This document shows positions 1 to 9,508 of a stretch of 64,000 nt of DNA, one piece after another (within the stretch, counting starts at the first letter, position 1; every line of letters starts with the position of its first letter). Origin of the DNA: Photobacterium sp. TLY01 (lineage in GTDB: Bacteria; Pseudomonadota; Gammaproteobacteria; Enterobacterales; Vibrionaceae); assembly GCF_021432065.1 (NCBI RefSeq), contig NZ_CP090364.1, forward strand, positions 2,928,601 to 2,992,600, in the 5' to 3' direction. The notes beneath the pieces are model-generated. The model was not told where the DNA came from and did not search any database. It worked only from the letters and a program-made list of their open reading frames with translations. Made by a program: the position numbers and the translations under genes.

Positions 1-1
1 T

Positions 2-211
2 GGCAAGAAACTGGTGGTGGAAGGTGAAGGTGTGGTCGGCGAACAACCGACCATCGCGCCCAATGATGAATACACCTACACCAGTGGTACCATCATCGAA
101 ACACCCCTGGGGGTGATGGAAGGCCATTACGTCATGATTGACGACCATGGCAACGAGTTCAATGCCGAAATCGTGCCTTTCCGTTTGGCTATCCCCAATA
201 TTCTGCACTAA
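2..211 (+). CDS. apaG: ApaG protein, C-terminal part (window edge)
   Basis: The open frame enters from the left edge and ends at TAA 209-211, giving the last ~69 residues of ApaG. ApaG is a small immunoglobulin-like (fibronectin type III-like) protein of about 125 residues. The visible part contains the conserved stretches [17 protein letters not shown] and [11 protein letters not shown] and the usual ending [10 protein letters not shown]. Its biochemical role is not settled in the family. It sits 12 bp before apaH, the standard apaG-apaH arrangement of enterobacteria and vibrios, where ksgA normally lies upstream. The start is outside the window. Confidence 0.93.
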   Translation, partial: GKKLVVEGEGVVGEQPTIAPNDEYTYTSGTIIETPLGVMEGHYVMIDDHGNEFNAEIVPFRLAIPNILH

Positions 212-223
212 ACAGGGTCGATC

Positions 224-1039
224 ATGGCAACCTATCTGGTCGGTGATATTCAGGGCTGTTACCGTGAACTCTGCGCGCTTCTCGAGCGTGTGGGCTTCAG
301 TGAACAGCACGATGAACTCTGGCTGGCCGGCGATCTGGTTGCCCGCGGGCCGGATTCTCTGGCCACCCTGCGTCTGGTGAAATCACTCGGCAACAGTGCC
401 ACCAGCGTGCTGGGCAATCACGATTTGCACCTACTGGCTGTGGCCCGGGGCATCGGCAAAGCCAAGCAGAAAGATCAGATTGATCAGATTTTGCAGGCCA
501 GCGACAGCGACGCATTGCTCGACTGGCTCAGCCGCCAGCCTCTGCTGGCTGAACACTCGGCACACCCAATTGTCATGGTGCATGCCGGTATTGCGCCGCA
601 ATGGCAACTCGACGATGCCCGACGCTGCGCGCGTGATGTTGAAGCCATATTGCAAAGCGAGCACCAGCGATGGCTGCTGAGCAATATGTACGGCAATGAA
701 CCTGCCCTGTGGGATCCTGCGCTGTCAGGGCTGGACAGACTACGCTATACCATCAATGCGCTGACCCGGATGCGCTACCTGCATCCCGATGGCAGGCTGG
801 AGATGCATTGCAAACTGCCACCGGGTGAACCGGGCACCGATCACCTGCTGCCCTGGTTTCAGTTTCCCCGTACACAACCACTGGGTAAAACCATTATTTT
901 CGGCCATTGGGCCTCACTGATGGGTTATCAGGATGACAAGGCGATCGGACTGGACACTGGGTGTGTCTGGGGCCATCAGCTCACCATGCTGCGCTGGGAA
1001 GATCAGCAACGTTTTGAACAGACCAGACTCGCCGACTAA
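224..1039 (+). CDS. apaH: Symmetrical bis(5'-nucleosyl)-tetraphosphatase ApaH
   Basis: This 271-residue protein is the cytoplasmic metallophosphatase that cuts Ap4A and related dinucleotides (also Np4-capped RNA in E. coli) into two nucleoside diphosphates. Calcineurin-type motifs are visible at the N-terminus: GDIQGCYREL (residues ~7-16), LAGDLVARGPDS (~35-46) and the metal-binding GNHDLHLL (~65-72). Later HAGI (~121) and GHWA (~226) complete the metal site. The length matches the family (about 270-280). The ATG lies 12 bp after the apaG stop, so the two are probably co-transcribed. Its stop overlaps by 3 bases the end of a convergent broken LysR gene. Confidence 0.97.
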   Translation: MATYLVGDIQGCYRELCALLERVGFSEQHDELWLAGDLVARGPDSLATLRLVKSLGNSATSVLGNHDLHLLAVARGIGKAKQKDQIDQILQASDSDALLDWLSRQPLLAEHSAHPIVMVHAGIAPQWQLDDARRCARDVEAILQSEHQRWLLSNMYGNEPALWDPALSGLDRLRYTINALTRMRYLHPDGRLEMHCKLPPGEPGTDHLLPWFQFPRTQPLGKTIIFGHWASLMGYQDDKAIGLDTGCVWGHQLTMLRWEDQQRFEQTRLAD

Positions 1040-1680
1040 GTCGCCAACGAAGGGCGGGCGGGCAAGGAAGCCATCACACCCTCAGCCGTTTCCTGAAAAG
1101 CCCGACGCAGCCAGGAAAGCAAAGCCACAACCCGCTCATCGCTCTCGATCGCATTCGGTGAGAGCAGACAATACGACGAGCCGTCCGGCGTAAATCCGAA
1201 GGGGGCAGTCAACTGCCGGTTTTTGATATCACTGCCCACCATGTAAATCGACCCCATACCACAGCCGCTGCCAGCATAGACCGCTTCAAGCATGATGTAG
1301 AAATGCTCAAACCAGACCTCATCCCGGGCTGGGATAAGCTGAGCTGAACGCTGCTGCCAAACCTGCCAGGCACTGGGCCGGGTTTGGCTATGCAGCCGTG
1401 TCACCGGCTCGGTGTCGGATGCACGCTGCTCCCACTGCTCAGTCAGCATCACCGGACCGGTGAGCTCAGGACCAATGATGGCGGCGTGATCGCTTGGATT
1501 CCAGCTGAAATCGTCCCGGCGGATCGCTATATCGGCCTGGCTGTGCCTGAAATCAATCGGCCCGCCGGATGCGCTCAGGTGCAGCTCAATCTCTGGGTGC
1601 TGGGACTGGAAGTCCGCCAGACGCGGGATCAGCCACTTCATCATGATCGTCGGTTCGCAGGAAACCACTAATGGGGTCCG
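1036..1680 (-). pseudogene. LysR-type regulator, headless fragment
   Basis: About 210 residues read as the effector-binding domain of a LysR-type transcriptional regulator. Examples are SCEPTIMMKWLIPRL at the start of the domain, HPEIELHLSASGGPIDF, and a typical end with SYCLLSPNAIESDERV and LLSWLRRAF. The N-terminal winged helix-turn-helix (about 85-90 residues) is missing. Upstream the frame continues only to a stop near 1710, and the LysR-like reading ends around 1675-1680. The first usable start is a GTG at 1668, inside the domain. The sequence then runs directly into the tail of a forward LysE-type exporter, so I read this as the left half of a deletion of a divergent lysR/lysE pair. It cannot bind DNA as a normal LysR protein. 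Confidence 0.85.
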
Positions 1681-1822
1681 GTTCAGTCTGGTGGCGATCT
1701 TCTTTTCTCAGGCATCCCTCAGAACCGCCATGCTGAGTCGCCAGGGGATGATCAACCGCACCATTGGCAGTATTCTGATGCTGCTGGGGGCTTCATTGGC
1801 GCTGACACCCATGGCAGGATAA
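1673..1822 (+). pseudogene. LysE/RhtB-type exporter, C-terminal remnant
   Basis: A frame of about 50 residues ends at TAA 1820-1822. It reads like the last transmembrane region of a LysE/RhtB amino-acid exporter: GVRFSLVAIFFSQ, then ASLRTAMLSRQGMINRTIGS, then ILMLLGASLALT. There is no start codon or ribosome binding site in a suitable place, and the first ~150 residues of the family are absent. It abuts the headless LysR fragment on the opposite strand. In intact genomes LysR regulators often sit divergently from their LysE exporter, so one deletion removing both 5' ends and the shared promoter explains both remnants. Confidence 0.7.
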
Positions 1823-1829
1823 ATCACAC

Positions 1830-1857
1830 CGGCCCGTGTTCTGGCGTGCACGGGCCG
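1830..1857. terminator. GC-rich hairpin between lysE remnant and folA
   Basis: Perfect 9-bp arms CGGCCCGTG (1830-1838) and CACGGGCCG (1849-1857) with a 10-base loop. No T-tract of note follows on either strand. It lies in the gap between two convergent reading frames (lysE remnant and folA), so a terminator role is likely but of uncertain strength. Confidence 0.5.
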
Positions 1858-1874
1858 AATCGAAAACAGCAGGT

Positions 1875-2357
1875 TTACTGGCGCTCCAGGATCACAAACT
1901 CCATGTCATGCGCGTTCTTTTCATCAGCCGCATAGTGCTCGCTGTGCGTCTGCCGCCAGCCGTCTCCCCAGTCCGGGAAGCAAGTATCTCCCTCGACCCT
2001 GAGATCGATAAAGGTCAGATAGAGACAGTCTGCAACGGGCAGACATTCTGCATACACGCTGCCGCCCCCGATGATCATCAGCTCATCGACCTGCCCGGCA
2101 GCAAGCTGTGCGGCAGGGAGATCCGCCACGACGGTGACGCCATCGGCGGTAAAGTCCGGGTTCCGGCTGATCACAATATTGTGGCGCCCCGGCAATGGCC
2201 GGCCAATGGATTCAAATGTTTTGCGTCCCATCACCACAGGTTTGCCCAGGGTGACTTTTTTAAACCAGGCAAAATCGGCCGGTAAGTGCCAGGGCATGGC
2301 GTTGTCTTTACCAATCACACGATCTTTTGCCATGGCGGCAACCATACTGATCTTCAC
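1875..2357 (-). CDS. folA: Dihydrofolate reductase
   Basis: This 160-residue cytoplasmic enzyme reduces dihydrofolate to tetrahydrofolate with NADPH and is the trimethoprim target. The sequence has the family hallmarks: [17 protein letters not shown], the substrate-site [12 protein letters not shown] (Asp 27-type acid), [18 protein letters not shown] (NADPH site) and [12 protein letters not shown] (~93-104). Length matches E. coli FolA (159). The start is a GTG with a GGGAG ribosome site 8 bases before it. It begins 15 bp after the YjjB-like exporter gene on the same strand, suggesting a yjjP-yjjB-folA transcript. In E. coli folA is next to apaH; here only the lysR/lysE scar separates them. 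Confidence 0.97.
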   Translation of the reverse strand: MKISMVAAMAKDRVIGKDNAMPWHLPADFAWFKKVTLGKPVVMGRKTFESIGRPLPGRHNIVISRNPDFTADGVTVVADLPAAQLAAGQVDELMIIGGGSVYAECLPVADCLYLTFIDLRVEGDTCFPDWGDGWRQTHSEHYAADEKNAHDMEFVILERQ

Positions 2358-2371
2358 ACGTCGACTCCCTT

Positions 2372-2854
2372 TTAAATCACTGGTCGGCGACGATAAAACA
2401 TTAAGCCGGGCATTGCCAGTCCTATGGCCAGCGCTGCCACAGTAAAGGCTGCGGTGATCCCGTTTTCGGCCATACGCTGCCAGATCTCAGGGGAAAAGCC
2501 ATGCTGATTAAGATCCACCAACGCAATCATGGTCTTAAATGCATAGACACCGGGCACCATGGGGATCACGGCCGCCACGGTGAACACATGCGGCGGCGCC
2601 AGCAACCGGCGCGACCCGATGATCCCTATCATCCCGACCAGCAAAGCGGCAAAGAAGCTCGCCCATTCAATCGGCATGCCCTGCTGCATGAGTACAAAAC
2701 GGCAACCGTGACCGAGCGCGCCCGCCATAGCGCAGTACTTCAGCGCTCTGACCGGCACATTGAAGACCATGGCAAATCCGACCGCCGGAATCGCGGCCAG
2801 TACCATGTCTGCGGCCAATGCGTATCCCCATTGCCAGAACGTCATGCCAGCCAC
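2372..2854 (-). CDS. yjjB: Threonine/serine exporter family protein, YjjB-like half
   Basis: A 160-residue inner-membrane protein with about five hydrophobic segments, of the ThrE_2 (DUF3815) type. In E. coli YjjB works with YjjP as a two-subunit exporter, reported for succinate and related to amino-acid export by ThrE. The sequence includes [34 protein letters not shown] and the repeated hydrophobic stretch ending [14 protein letters not shown]. Its start overlaps the end of the YjjP-like gene by 13 bases, so translation is probably coupled. Substrate cannot be told from sequence. Confidence 0.88.
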   Translation of the reverse strand: MAGMTFWQWGYALAADMVLAAIPAVGFAMVFNVPVRALKYCAMAGALGHGCRFVLMQQGMPIEWASFFAALLVGMIGIIGSRRLLAPPHVFTVAAVIPMVPGVYAFKTMIALVDLNQHGFSPEIWQRMAENGITAAFTVAALAIGLAMPGLMFYRRRPVI

Positions 2855-3621
2855 CCCCAGACATTAAACAGGTTCATCGCCGCTACTATGCCCAGGCTGG
2901 TCGCCAAGGTCAGCAGACTGGCCATCACCCAGCGAGAAATCCCGAGATTCACATACCCGGACACCATATCGGCGACCGCATTGATCAGTGGAAAACCCGG
3001 CACCAGCAATAGAACCGACGATGCCATGGCCAGAAAAGGCTGATTGCCCAGCGCAAGCAAAGGCGCAGACGCTGAGACAGCCGTCGCAACAAACGCAGCG
3101 GCAGCAAAGGTCAGCAGTGGGTTGAAATGATGGTGTGCCATCATCAGGCGCAATGCCATGGCGGCAGACGCAGCGAACAAGGTAATCAGGGCCACCGTCA
3201 GATCACCGCCGGCCAGAAGACAGAATGCGGCACAGGACAGGCCGATCATCAGGATCACCCCCAGCGGCGGATAGCGTTGAGGCTGAATGGCAGACAGACG
3301 CTTCGCCATGGCCGCAGGATCCAGCAGCCCCTTTTCCGCCATGATACACAAATGATGGATCCGGGTGACAACCGCCATATTGATCCCATGATCCCGGCAG
3401 CGGCGCGTGGTCGTCAGGCAATGCCCTTTGACATGCACAGTGACCACAATGGCATTGGCGGTCAGCGCAATGTTGACCTCATCCACCCCCAGCGCCAGCC
3501 CGACACGCTGACTGACATCCACCACCACCGCAGATTCCGCGCCATGCTGTAACAGACGCTGACCCACCTGAGCGACGATTCGGGCAATCTCCCGTTCCAT
3601 TTTCACTGTGACCGCCTGCAT
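2842..3621 (-). CDS. yjjP: Threonine/serine exporter family protein, YjjP-like half
   Basis: A 259-residue protein of the ThrE_1 (DUF1212) family. A cytoplasmic N-terminal half carries the family-typical GQRLLQHGAESAVVVDVSQR (~16-35), followed by IALTANAIVVTVHV and five hydrophobic segments from about residue 120 (PPLGVILMIGLSCAAFCLL) to the end. It forms the larger half of a split ThrE-type exporter with the next gene, which overlaps it. The ATG at 3621 gives the usual length (~256 in E. coli). No regulator is adjacent. The gene is read away from obg, whose terminator lies just upstream. Confidence 0.9.
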   Translation of the reverse strand: MQAVTVKMEREIARIVAQVGQRLLQHGAESAVVVDVSQRVGLALGVDEVNIALTANAIVVTVHVKGHCLTTTRRCRDHGINMAVVTRIHHLCIMAEKGLLDPAAMAKRLSAIQPQRYPPLGVILMIGLSCAAFCLLAGGDLTVALITLFAASAAMALRLMMAHHHFNPLLTFAAAAFVATAVSASAPLLALGNQPFLAMASSVLLLVPGFPLINAVADMVSGYVNLGISRWVMASLLTLATSLGIVAAMNLFNVWGWLA

Positions 3622-3692
3622 CCTGACTCCCTCAGCGCTTAATTCTGTTGATCATTATCTCCGCGAACAGAAAGATCAATTTGATGAGGCAC

Positions 3693-3720
3693 AAAAAAAC
3701 CGCTCCAAAGAGCGGTTTTT
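3693..3720 (-). terminator. Intrinsic terminator after obg
   Basis: Arms AAAAACCGCT (3695-3704) and AGCGGTTTTT (3711-3720) form a 10-bp stem with a 6-base loop. On the minus strand the stem is followed by a U-run. It lies 17 bp beyond the obg stop codon. Confidence 0.88.
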
Positions 3721-3736
3721 CACCTCAAACGGCCAA

Positions 3737-5011
<1,275 letters not shown>

Positions 5012-5057
5012 TTACGCCCGCTGGCACTGAGTCAGACAATGTCCTGTGCCATAACAA

Positions 5058-5083
5058 AAAGCCCCGCCAGTAGGCAGGGCTTT
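5058..5083 (-). terminator. Intrinsic terminator after rpmA
   Basis: On the minus strand an AAAGCCC/GGGCTTT hairpin (near-perfect stem with one mismatch, loop TACT) is followed by TTTTTG. It lies 23 bp beyond the rpmA stop and separates the rplU-rpmA transcript from obg. Confidence 0.85.
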
Positions 5084-5105
5084 CACGTTCTTCACGAAAC
5101 TGAAC

Positions 5106-5366
5106 TTATTCAGCAGATTCGATAGAAACGAATTTACGGTTTTTAGGACCTTTCACTTCGAATTTCACTTTGCCATCAGTCAGAGCGAACAGAGTGTGGT
5201 CTTTACCCAAACCTACGTTGTTACCAGCGTGGAACTTAGTACCACGTTGACGAACGATGATGTTACCTGCCAGGACAGATTCGCCACCGAAACGCTTAAC
5301 ACCTAGGCGTTTACTTTCTGAGTCACGGCCGTTACGAGTAGAACCGCCAGCTTTTTTGTGTGCCAT
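5106..5366 (-). CDS. rpmA: 50S ribosomal protein L27
   Basis: This 86-residue protein of the large ribosomal subunit has an N-terminal tail that reaches the peptidyl transferase centre. The N-terminus [16 protein letters not shown] is the L27 signature, and [18 protein letters not shown] is the conserved core. There is no N-terminal extension of the Firmicutes type, so no cleavage is expected. It follows rplU by 18 bp in the universal rplU-rpmA pair. Confidence 0.98.
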   Translation of the reverse strand: MAHKKAGGSTRNGRDSESKRLGVKRFGGESVLAGNIIVRQRGTKFHAGNNVGLGKDHTLFALTDGKVKFEVKGPKNRKFVSIESAE

Positions 5367-5384
5367 CTCTAAACTCTCCTATTA

Positions 5385-5696
5385 TTAAGCGCTGATGCCA
5401 GTAATTTTGACTTCAGTGAACCACTGACGGTGGCCCATTTGCTTACGAGAATGCTTACGACGACGGAACTTAACGATTTTTACTTTATCGCCGCGACCGT
5501 GCGTAACAACTTCAGCAGTCACTTTACCACCCGCAACGAATGGTGCACCAACTGTTACTTCTTCACCGTTAGCAACCAGCAGAACTTTGTCAAATTCAAC
5601 GTTCGCACCAGTTTCAACGTCCAGTTTTTCCAAGCGTAAGGTTTGGCCTTCGCTTACTCGGTGTTGCTTACCACCACTTTGGAAAACAGCGTACAT
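5385..5696 (-). CDS. rplU: 50S ribosomal protein L21
   Basis: This 103-residue large-subunit protein is the first gene of the rplU-rpmA operon. It begins [18 protein letters not shown] and has the conserved C-terminal signature [16 protein letters not shown] and the ending VKITGIS. Length equals that of E. coli L21 (103). The promoter must lie in the 278-bp gap shared with the divergent ispB gene. Confidence 0.98.
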   Translation of the reverse strand: MYAVFQSGGKQHRVSEGQTLRLEKLDVETGANVEFDKVLLVANGEEVTVGAPFVAGGKVTAEVVTHGRGDKVKIVKFRRRKHSRKQMGHRQWFTEVKITGISA

Positions 5697-5974
5697 GTCT
5701 TACTCCGCTTATCCGCATAGGCCATTTGCCACGCTAAAAATGGGCAATGGGTATGCGCTTAATCTTGTCATCAATAGGGCGCGAATATTACTGGAAAACG
5801 CCGAACATGGCAAGCCGTTGGCTAAAGAAAATTGGTGAAAAGCTGCTCAGCAGAAAAAGTCACCCAAATAGCTGCAATGTAGGTTAGGAAGCCGGGAAGA
5901 TTTTAGTGTAGTATGCGTGCATAATTCTTATTTTTGATTGCGCCGATACGGCTAACAATTTTGCTGGATGTATC

Positions 5975-6946
5975 ATGGATTTCAAAGCTATCCAAGCACT
6001 CACCGCTGACGACATGGCGGCGGTTGACGCAAAGATTCAGGCTCAACTCACTTCAGACGTCGCCCTGATCAACCAACTGGGATTTTACATTGTCAGCAGC
6101 GGCGGCAAGCGTTTGCGCCCCATTCTGGCCATTCTGGCCGCCCGGGCTCTGGGTTATCAGGGAGACAAACACATCACCGCAGCGGCATTCATCGAATTTA
6201 TTCACACCGCCACTTTGCTCCATGACGATGTGGTGGATGAATCTGATATGCGACGCGGCAAAGCAACGGCCAATGCCGCATTCGGCAATGCGGCCAGCGT
6301 ACTGGTGGGTGATTATATCTACACCCGCTCGTTCCAGATGATGACCAGCCTGAGATCCTTAAGGATCCTGGATATCATGAGTGAAGCAACCAATGTGATC
6401 GCCGAAGGTGAAGTGCAGCAGCTCATGAACTGCAATGATCCTGATACCACCGAAGCCAGCTACATGCAGGTGATCTACTCCAAGACAGCCCGACTGTTTG
6501 AAGCGGCGACCCAAGTGGCTGCCATTCTTTCTGAAGCACCGGAACAGGTCGAGAAAGCCCTGCAAGACTACGGCCGCTATCTGGGGACCGCCTTCCAGCT
6601 TATCGACGATGTACTTGATTACAACGCCGATGGTGAGGAGATGGGCAAGAACGTGGGCGATGACCTGGCGGAAGGTAAACCCACCCTGCCGCTGCTGCAT
6701 GCCATGCATCATGGTAATCCTGAACAAACGGCCATGATTCGCGCCGCGATAGAGCAAGGCAACGGGTTAGATAAACTGCAACCGATTCTGGCCTGTATGG
6801 AAGAGCACGGCTCTCTGGCCTACACTCAGCAACGCGCTGAAGAAGAAGCAGATAAAGCGATTGCTGCCCTGTCTGTGCTGGCTGAAAGCAAATATAAAGA
6901 TGCGCTGATCGCTGTCGCCCGACTGTCGGTCAATCGCACCAAATAA
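5975..6946 (+). CDS. ispB: Octaprenyl diphosphate synthase
   Basis: This 323-residue trans-prenyltransferase makes the polyprenyl side chain of ubiquinone and menaquinone from FPP and IPP. Both aspartate-rich motifs are present: DDVVD at residues 84-88 (in LLHDDVVDESDMRRG) and DDVLD in the second half (LIDDVLDYNADGEEMGKNVG). The IPP-binding SGGKRLRP (~42-49) is also present. Length matches E. coli IspB (323). It is divergent from rplU as in E. coli and is followed by an intrinsic terminator, so it is probably monocistronic. Confidence 0.96.
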   Translation: MDFKAIQALTADDMAAVDAKIQAQLTSDVALINQLGFYIVSSGGKRLRPILAILAARALGYQGDKHITAAAFIEFIHTATLLHDDVVDESDMRRGKATANAAFGNAASVLVGDYIYTRSFQMMTSLRSLRILDIMSEATNVIAEGEVQQLMNCNDPDTTEASYMQVIYSKTARLFEAATQVAAILSEAPEQVEKALQDYGRYLGTAFQLIDDVLDYNADGEEMGKNVGDDLAEGKPTLPLLHAMHHGNPEQTAMIRAAIEQGNGLDKLQPILACMEEHGSLAYTQQRAEEEADKAIAALSVLAESKYKDALIAVARLSVNRTK

Positions 6947-6965
6947 ACCTGCCCTTGCAGCGAAA

Positions 6966-6994
6966 GCGGCCTGACGCCTGTCCGGCCGTTTTTT
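6966..6994 (+). terminator. Intrinsic terminator after ispB
   Basis: Arms CGGCC (6967-6971) and GGCCG (6984-6988) flank a 12-base loop and are followed by six T. The stem starts about 20 bp after the ispB stop. Confidence 0.7.
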
Positions 6995-7155
6995 GATTGC
7001 GCAATTTTATTGCACACCCCGGCAGCCAAGCTGTTCTGGCCCGTTTCACTCACAGAATTTCTCAGCTCTGAGCGCCAATTCTCTTTACGCTATAGTTATA
7101 CAAGGTAAAGGGATACCTGTGCCCTGACCGTTTCTTCCCAAGACGGAGGTGACGC

Positions 7156-7347
7156 ATGCAAGCCAATCAACTGAAAAAAGGAATGTGGGTAGAATACCCG
7201 CAGGGGATCGCGGAAGTGATCGAGATCGATCCGGATCATGACACCGCATTGATCGAAAACCTGAAGGATCATAAAAGGATCCATATCCCGTGCAGTGAAC
7301 TGACCGACGAACCACAACTGCACAGCGGCTGCGGCGACTATTACTGA
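7156..7347 (+). CDS. Small protein of unknown function (63 aa)
   Basis: I do not recognise this family. The ATG is preceded by a very good ribosome site (GGAGGTGA, 6 bases before it), which supports real translation. The product is 63 residues, acidic and soluble, with no signal peptide or membrane segment. The N-terminal half (LKKGMWVEYPQGIAEVIEID) resembles short beta-barrel proteins that start with a KGxxV-type turn. The C-terminus has two cysteines (in HIPCSEL and HSGCGDYY). It stands alone between ispB and mdh with its own upstream region, and the hairpin at 7381-7404 can end it. Confidence 0.75.
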   Translation: MQANQLKKGMWVEYPQGIAEVIEIDPDHDTALIENLKDHKRIHIPCSELTDEPQLHSGCGDYY

Positions 7348-7380
7348 ACAATCTCCCTTAATCGCCAGAGCCAGAAACAA

Positions 7381-7404
7381 CAAAGCGGCCGGAGGGCCGC
7401 TTTG
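7381..7404. terminator. Bidirectional terminator between the small gene and mdh
   Basis: A perfect hairpin with arms CAAAGCGGCC and GGCCGCTTTG (10 bp, small loop) stands between two convergent genes. It lies 33 bp after the stop of the 63-aa gene and 44 bp after the mdh stop on the other strand. The T-run is short (TTTG) on both sides. Confidence 0.75.
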
Positions 7405-7448
7405 TTCAGTGTCATCAGGCCATGACAGCCTGTTGTCGGTACGCTGGC

Positions 7449-8387
7449 TTATTTCGCCGCGAACTCTTCACCCAAGGCGATATCGCCTTTCAGAGTATCC
7501 AGCATGCTGTCCAGAGCGTTCTGCTCGAACGCACTCAGGCTGCCGTAATCCAGTACTTCTTCCACACCGTCTTTGCCCAGACGAACTGGCTGTGCAAAGA
7601 AGCGAGCATGTTTGCCGTTTCCTTCCACGTAAGCGCACTCAACTACATTCTGCTCACCCTGCAGGGCACGCACCAGCGCCAGACCAAAACGGCAAGCCGC
7701 CTGACCCATAGACAGCGTGGCAGAACCGCCGCCTGCTTTGGCTTCAACCACTTCAGTACCCGCATTCTGAATGCGAGGCGTCAGGGCTTTCACTTCTTCT
7801 TCAGTGAACGTAACACCTTCAACCTGAGACAGCAGCGGCAGAATCGTTACACCTGAGTGACCGCCGATGACAGGCACATTCACTTCACATGGGTTCATGC
7901 CTTTCAGCTCACCAACAAAGGTTTCAGAACGGATGATATCCAGCGTCGTCACACCAAACAGCTTACGCTTGTCGTACACGCCGGCTTTTTTCAGAACGTC
8001 TGCCGCGATAGCCACAGTCGTGTTCACCGGGTTAGTGATAATACCGATACAGGCATTTGGACAGACAACCGCAATTTTTTCAGCCAGTGATTTTACAATA
8101 CCGGCATTGACGTTAAACAGGTCCGCACGATCCATCCCTGGTTTACGGGCAACACCAGCAGAGATCAGTACCACATCCGCACCTTCAAGGGCAGGCGTTG
8201 GATCTTCACCAGCATAACCTTTGATAGAAACAGGAGTTGGGATGTGGCTCAGGTCAGCAGCAACACCAGGGGTAACAGGGGCAATATCATAAAGTGCCAG
8301 GTCAGAGCCGGCAGGCAGTTCATTCTTCAGTAGCAGAGCCAAAGCCTGGCCGATACCACCAGCCGCACCAATAACAGCAACTTTCAT
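7449..8387 (-). CDS. mdh: Malate dehydrogenase (NAD-dependent)
   Basis: This 312-residue cytoplasmic TCA-cycle enzyme interconverts malate and oxaloacetate. The N-terminus [20 protein letters not shown] is the dinucleotide-binding glycine motif. [17 protein letters not shown] carries the substrate-binding arginines, and the catalytic histidine is in [13 protein letters not shown] (~172-184). Length matches E. coli Mdh (312). It is divergent from argR across a 369-bp gap, as in many vibrios and in E. coli. Confidence 0.98.
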   Translation of the reverse strand: MKVAVIGAAGGIGQALALLLKNELPAGSDLALYDIAPVTPGVAADLSHIPTPVSIKGYAGEDPTPALEGADVVLISAGVARKPGMDRADLFNVNAGIVKSLAEKIAVVCPNACIGIITNPVNTTVAIAADVLKKAGVYDKRKLFGVTTLDIIRSETFVGELKGMNPCEVNVPVIGGHSGVTILPLLSQVEGVTFTEEEVKALTPRIQNAGTEVVEAKAGGGSATLSMGQAACRFGLALVRALQGEQNVVECAYVEGNGKHARFFAQPVRLGKDGVEEVLDYGSLSAFEQNALDSMLDTLKGDIALGEEFAAK

Positions 8388-8756
8388 TTTCGTTCTCCTT
8401 TACGATAGAAGTCAGGGTTCATCAGACAGACCCCTTCAGATAGAATTCAGGCCATATACCCAATGTTTCAAACCCTTACTAATGTCTCTCAGTTTCTCGG
8501 GCACCAAGACGGTATAGCAAGCCCATCAGAAATACAATCATACCCCCTCAGCTTTGCGAAGTTGCGCAGGGGAGCCGGTTTACTTTTTCACTCACCTAAA
8601 AAGAATCCCTGTCTCAGTCGTGGGTTGATTTAATAATTATGCAGTCGACTAAACTATTAACACTACCCTGATCCCAAGTTCGAATGAACATTGTTTGCTA
8701 CCCACTAACAGGTTGTGACAAAATACGGGCCCTCTCCCTGTACATGAAATTTACTT
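8388..8756. promoter_or_regulatory. mdh / argR divergent control region
   Basis: This 369-bp gap contains no credible gene. It must hold the promoters of mdh (minus) and argR (plus). The best operator candidate is TTAATAATTATGCA at 8630-8643, which matches 12 of 14 positions of the ARG-box core TGAATAATTATTCA. ArgR normally represses its own gene, so a box here would fit. I did not find a clear second box 21 bp away, although tandem boxes are usual. Confidence 0.4.
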
Positions 8757-9227
8757 ATGCGTAGTTCTGATAAACAAGAACGCTTGATAAAAGCATTCAA
8801 AGCCATACTCAAGGAAGAAAAATTCAGCTCTCAAGGTGAGATTGTCGATGCCTTGAAAGCACAGGGCTTCGATAACATTAACCAGTCGAAAGTGTCACGG
8901 ATGCTGACCAAGTTCGGCGCGGTACGGACCCGCAACGCGAAAATGGAAATGGTCTACTGCCTGCCCGTCGAGCTGGGTGTACCGACCATCAGTAGCCCGT
9001 TGAAGGAACTGGTCATGGAAGTGGGCTATAACCATGCCATGGTCGTGATTCACACCGGTCCGGGTGCGGCGCAAGTGATCGCCCGTCTGCTCGACTCGCT
9101 GGGCCGCGCCGAAGGTATCTTGGGGGTTGTAGCCGGAGATGACACGATTTTCATCACGCCGACCCTGACGACGACTGCCGAAGAGCTCTTCGACTCTGTC
9201 TGCTCGCTGTTTGATTACAGTAAGTAA
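8757..9227 (+). CDS. argR: Arginine repressor ArgR
   Basis: This 156-residue hexameric transcription regulator uses arginine as co-effector. The N-terminal winged helix is visible in [15 protein letters not shown] and the recognition helix region [20 protein letters not shown] (~37-56). The C-terminal oligomerisation/arginine domain contains [15 protein letters not shown] and the arginine-contacting GDDTIF (~128-133). Length equals E. coli ArgR (156). It also serves as accessory factor in plasmid dimer resolution in E. coli. It is divergent from mdh. Confidence 0.98.
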   Translation: MRSSDKQERLIKAFKAILKEEKFSSQGEIVDALKAQGFDNINQSKVSRMLTKFGAVRTRNAKMEMVYCLPVELGVPTISSPLKELVMEVGYNHAMVVIHTGPGAAQVIARLLDSLGRAEGILGVVAGDDTIFITPTLTTTAEELFDSVCSLFDYSK

Positions 9228-9243
9228 GTCAACCCTTCAAGTA

Positions 9244-9273
9244 ACGCTCTCTCCGCTGCCCCTGAGAGAGCGT
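9244..9273 (+). terminator. Hairpin after argR
   Basis: Perfect 10-bp arms ACGCTCTCTC (9244-9253) and GAGAGAGCGT (9264-9273) lie 17 bp after the argR stop. The following sequence is pyrimidine-rich but not a clean T-run, so termination is likely but not certain. Confidence 0.6.
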
Positions 9274-9508
9274 GCTTCTCCTCCCCTTACCAGCCATCTT
9301 TTCCCGCTCAGTGACCGGATTTTCAGTGGATAGTTATGCTCTGAAATATGGTCCGTTGTCGCAATCTCATTACTTTTTCACAAAAAGACTTTTACATTAT
9401 TTCAATAATACGCCGATCGTTTGCTATTATCTCTTTGATTTGTTTAAAGCATTGCGGGCCGTGTACCTGCACCACTGATAAGAAATAACACAACAGGAAG
9501 GGATCACA

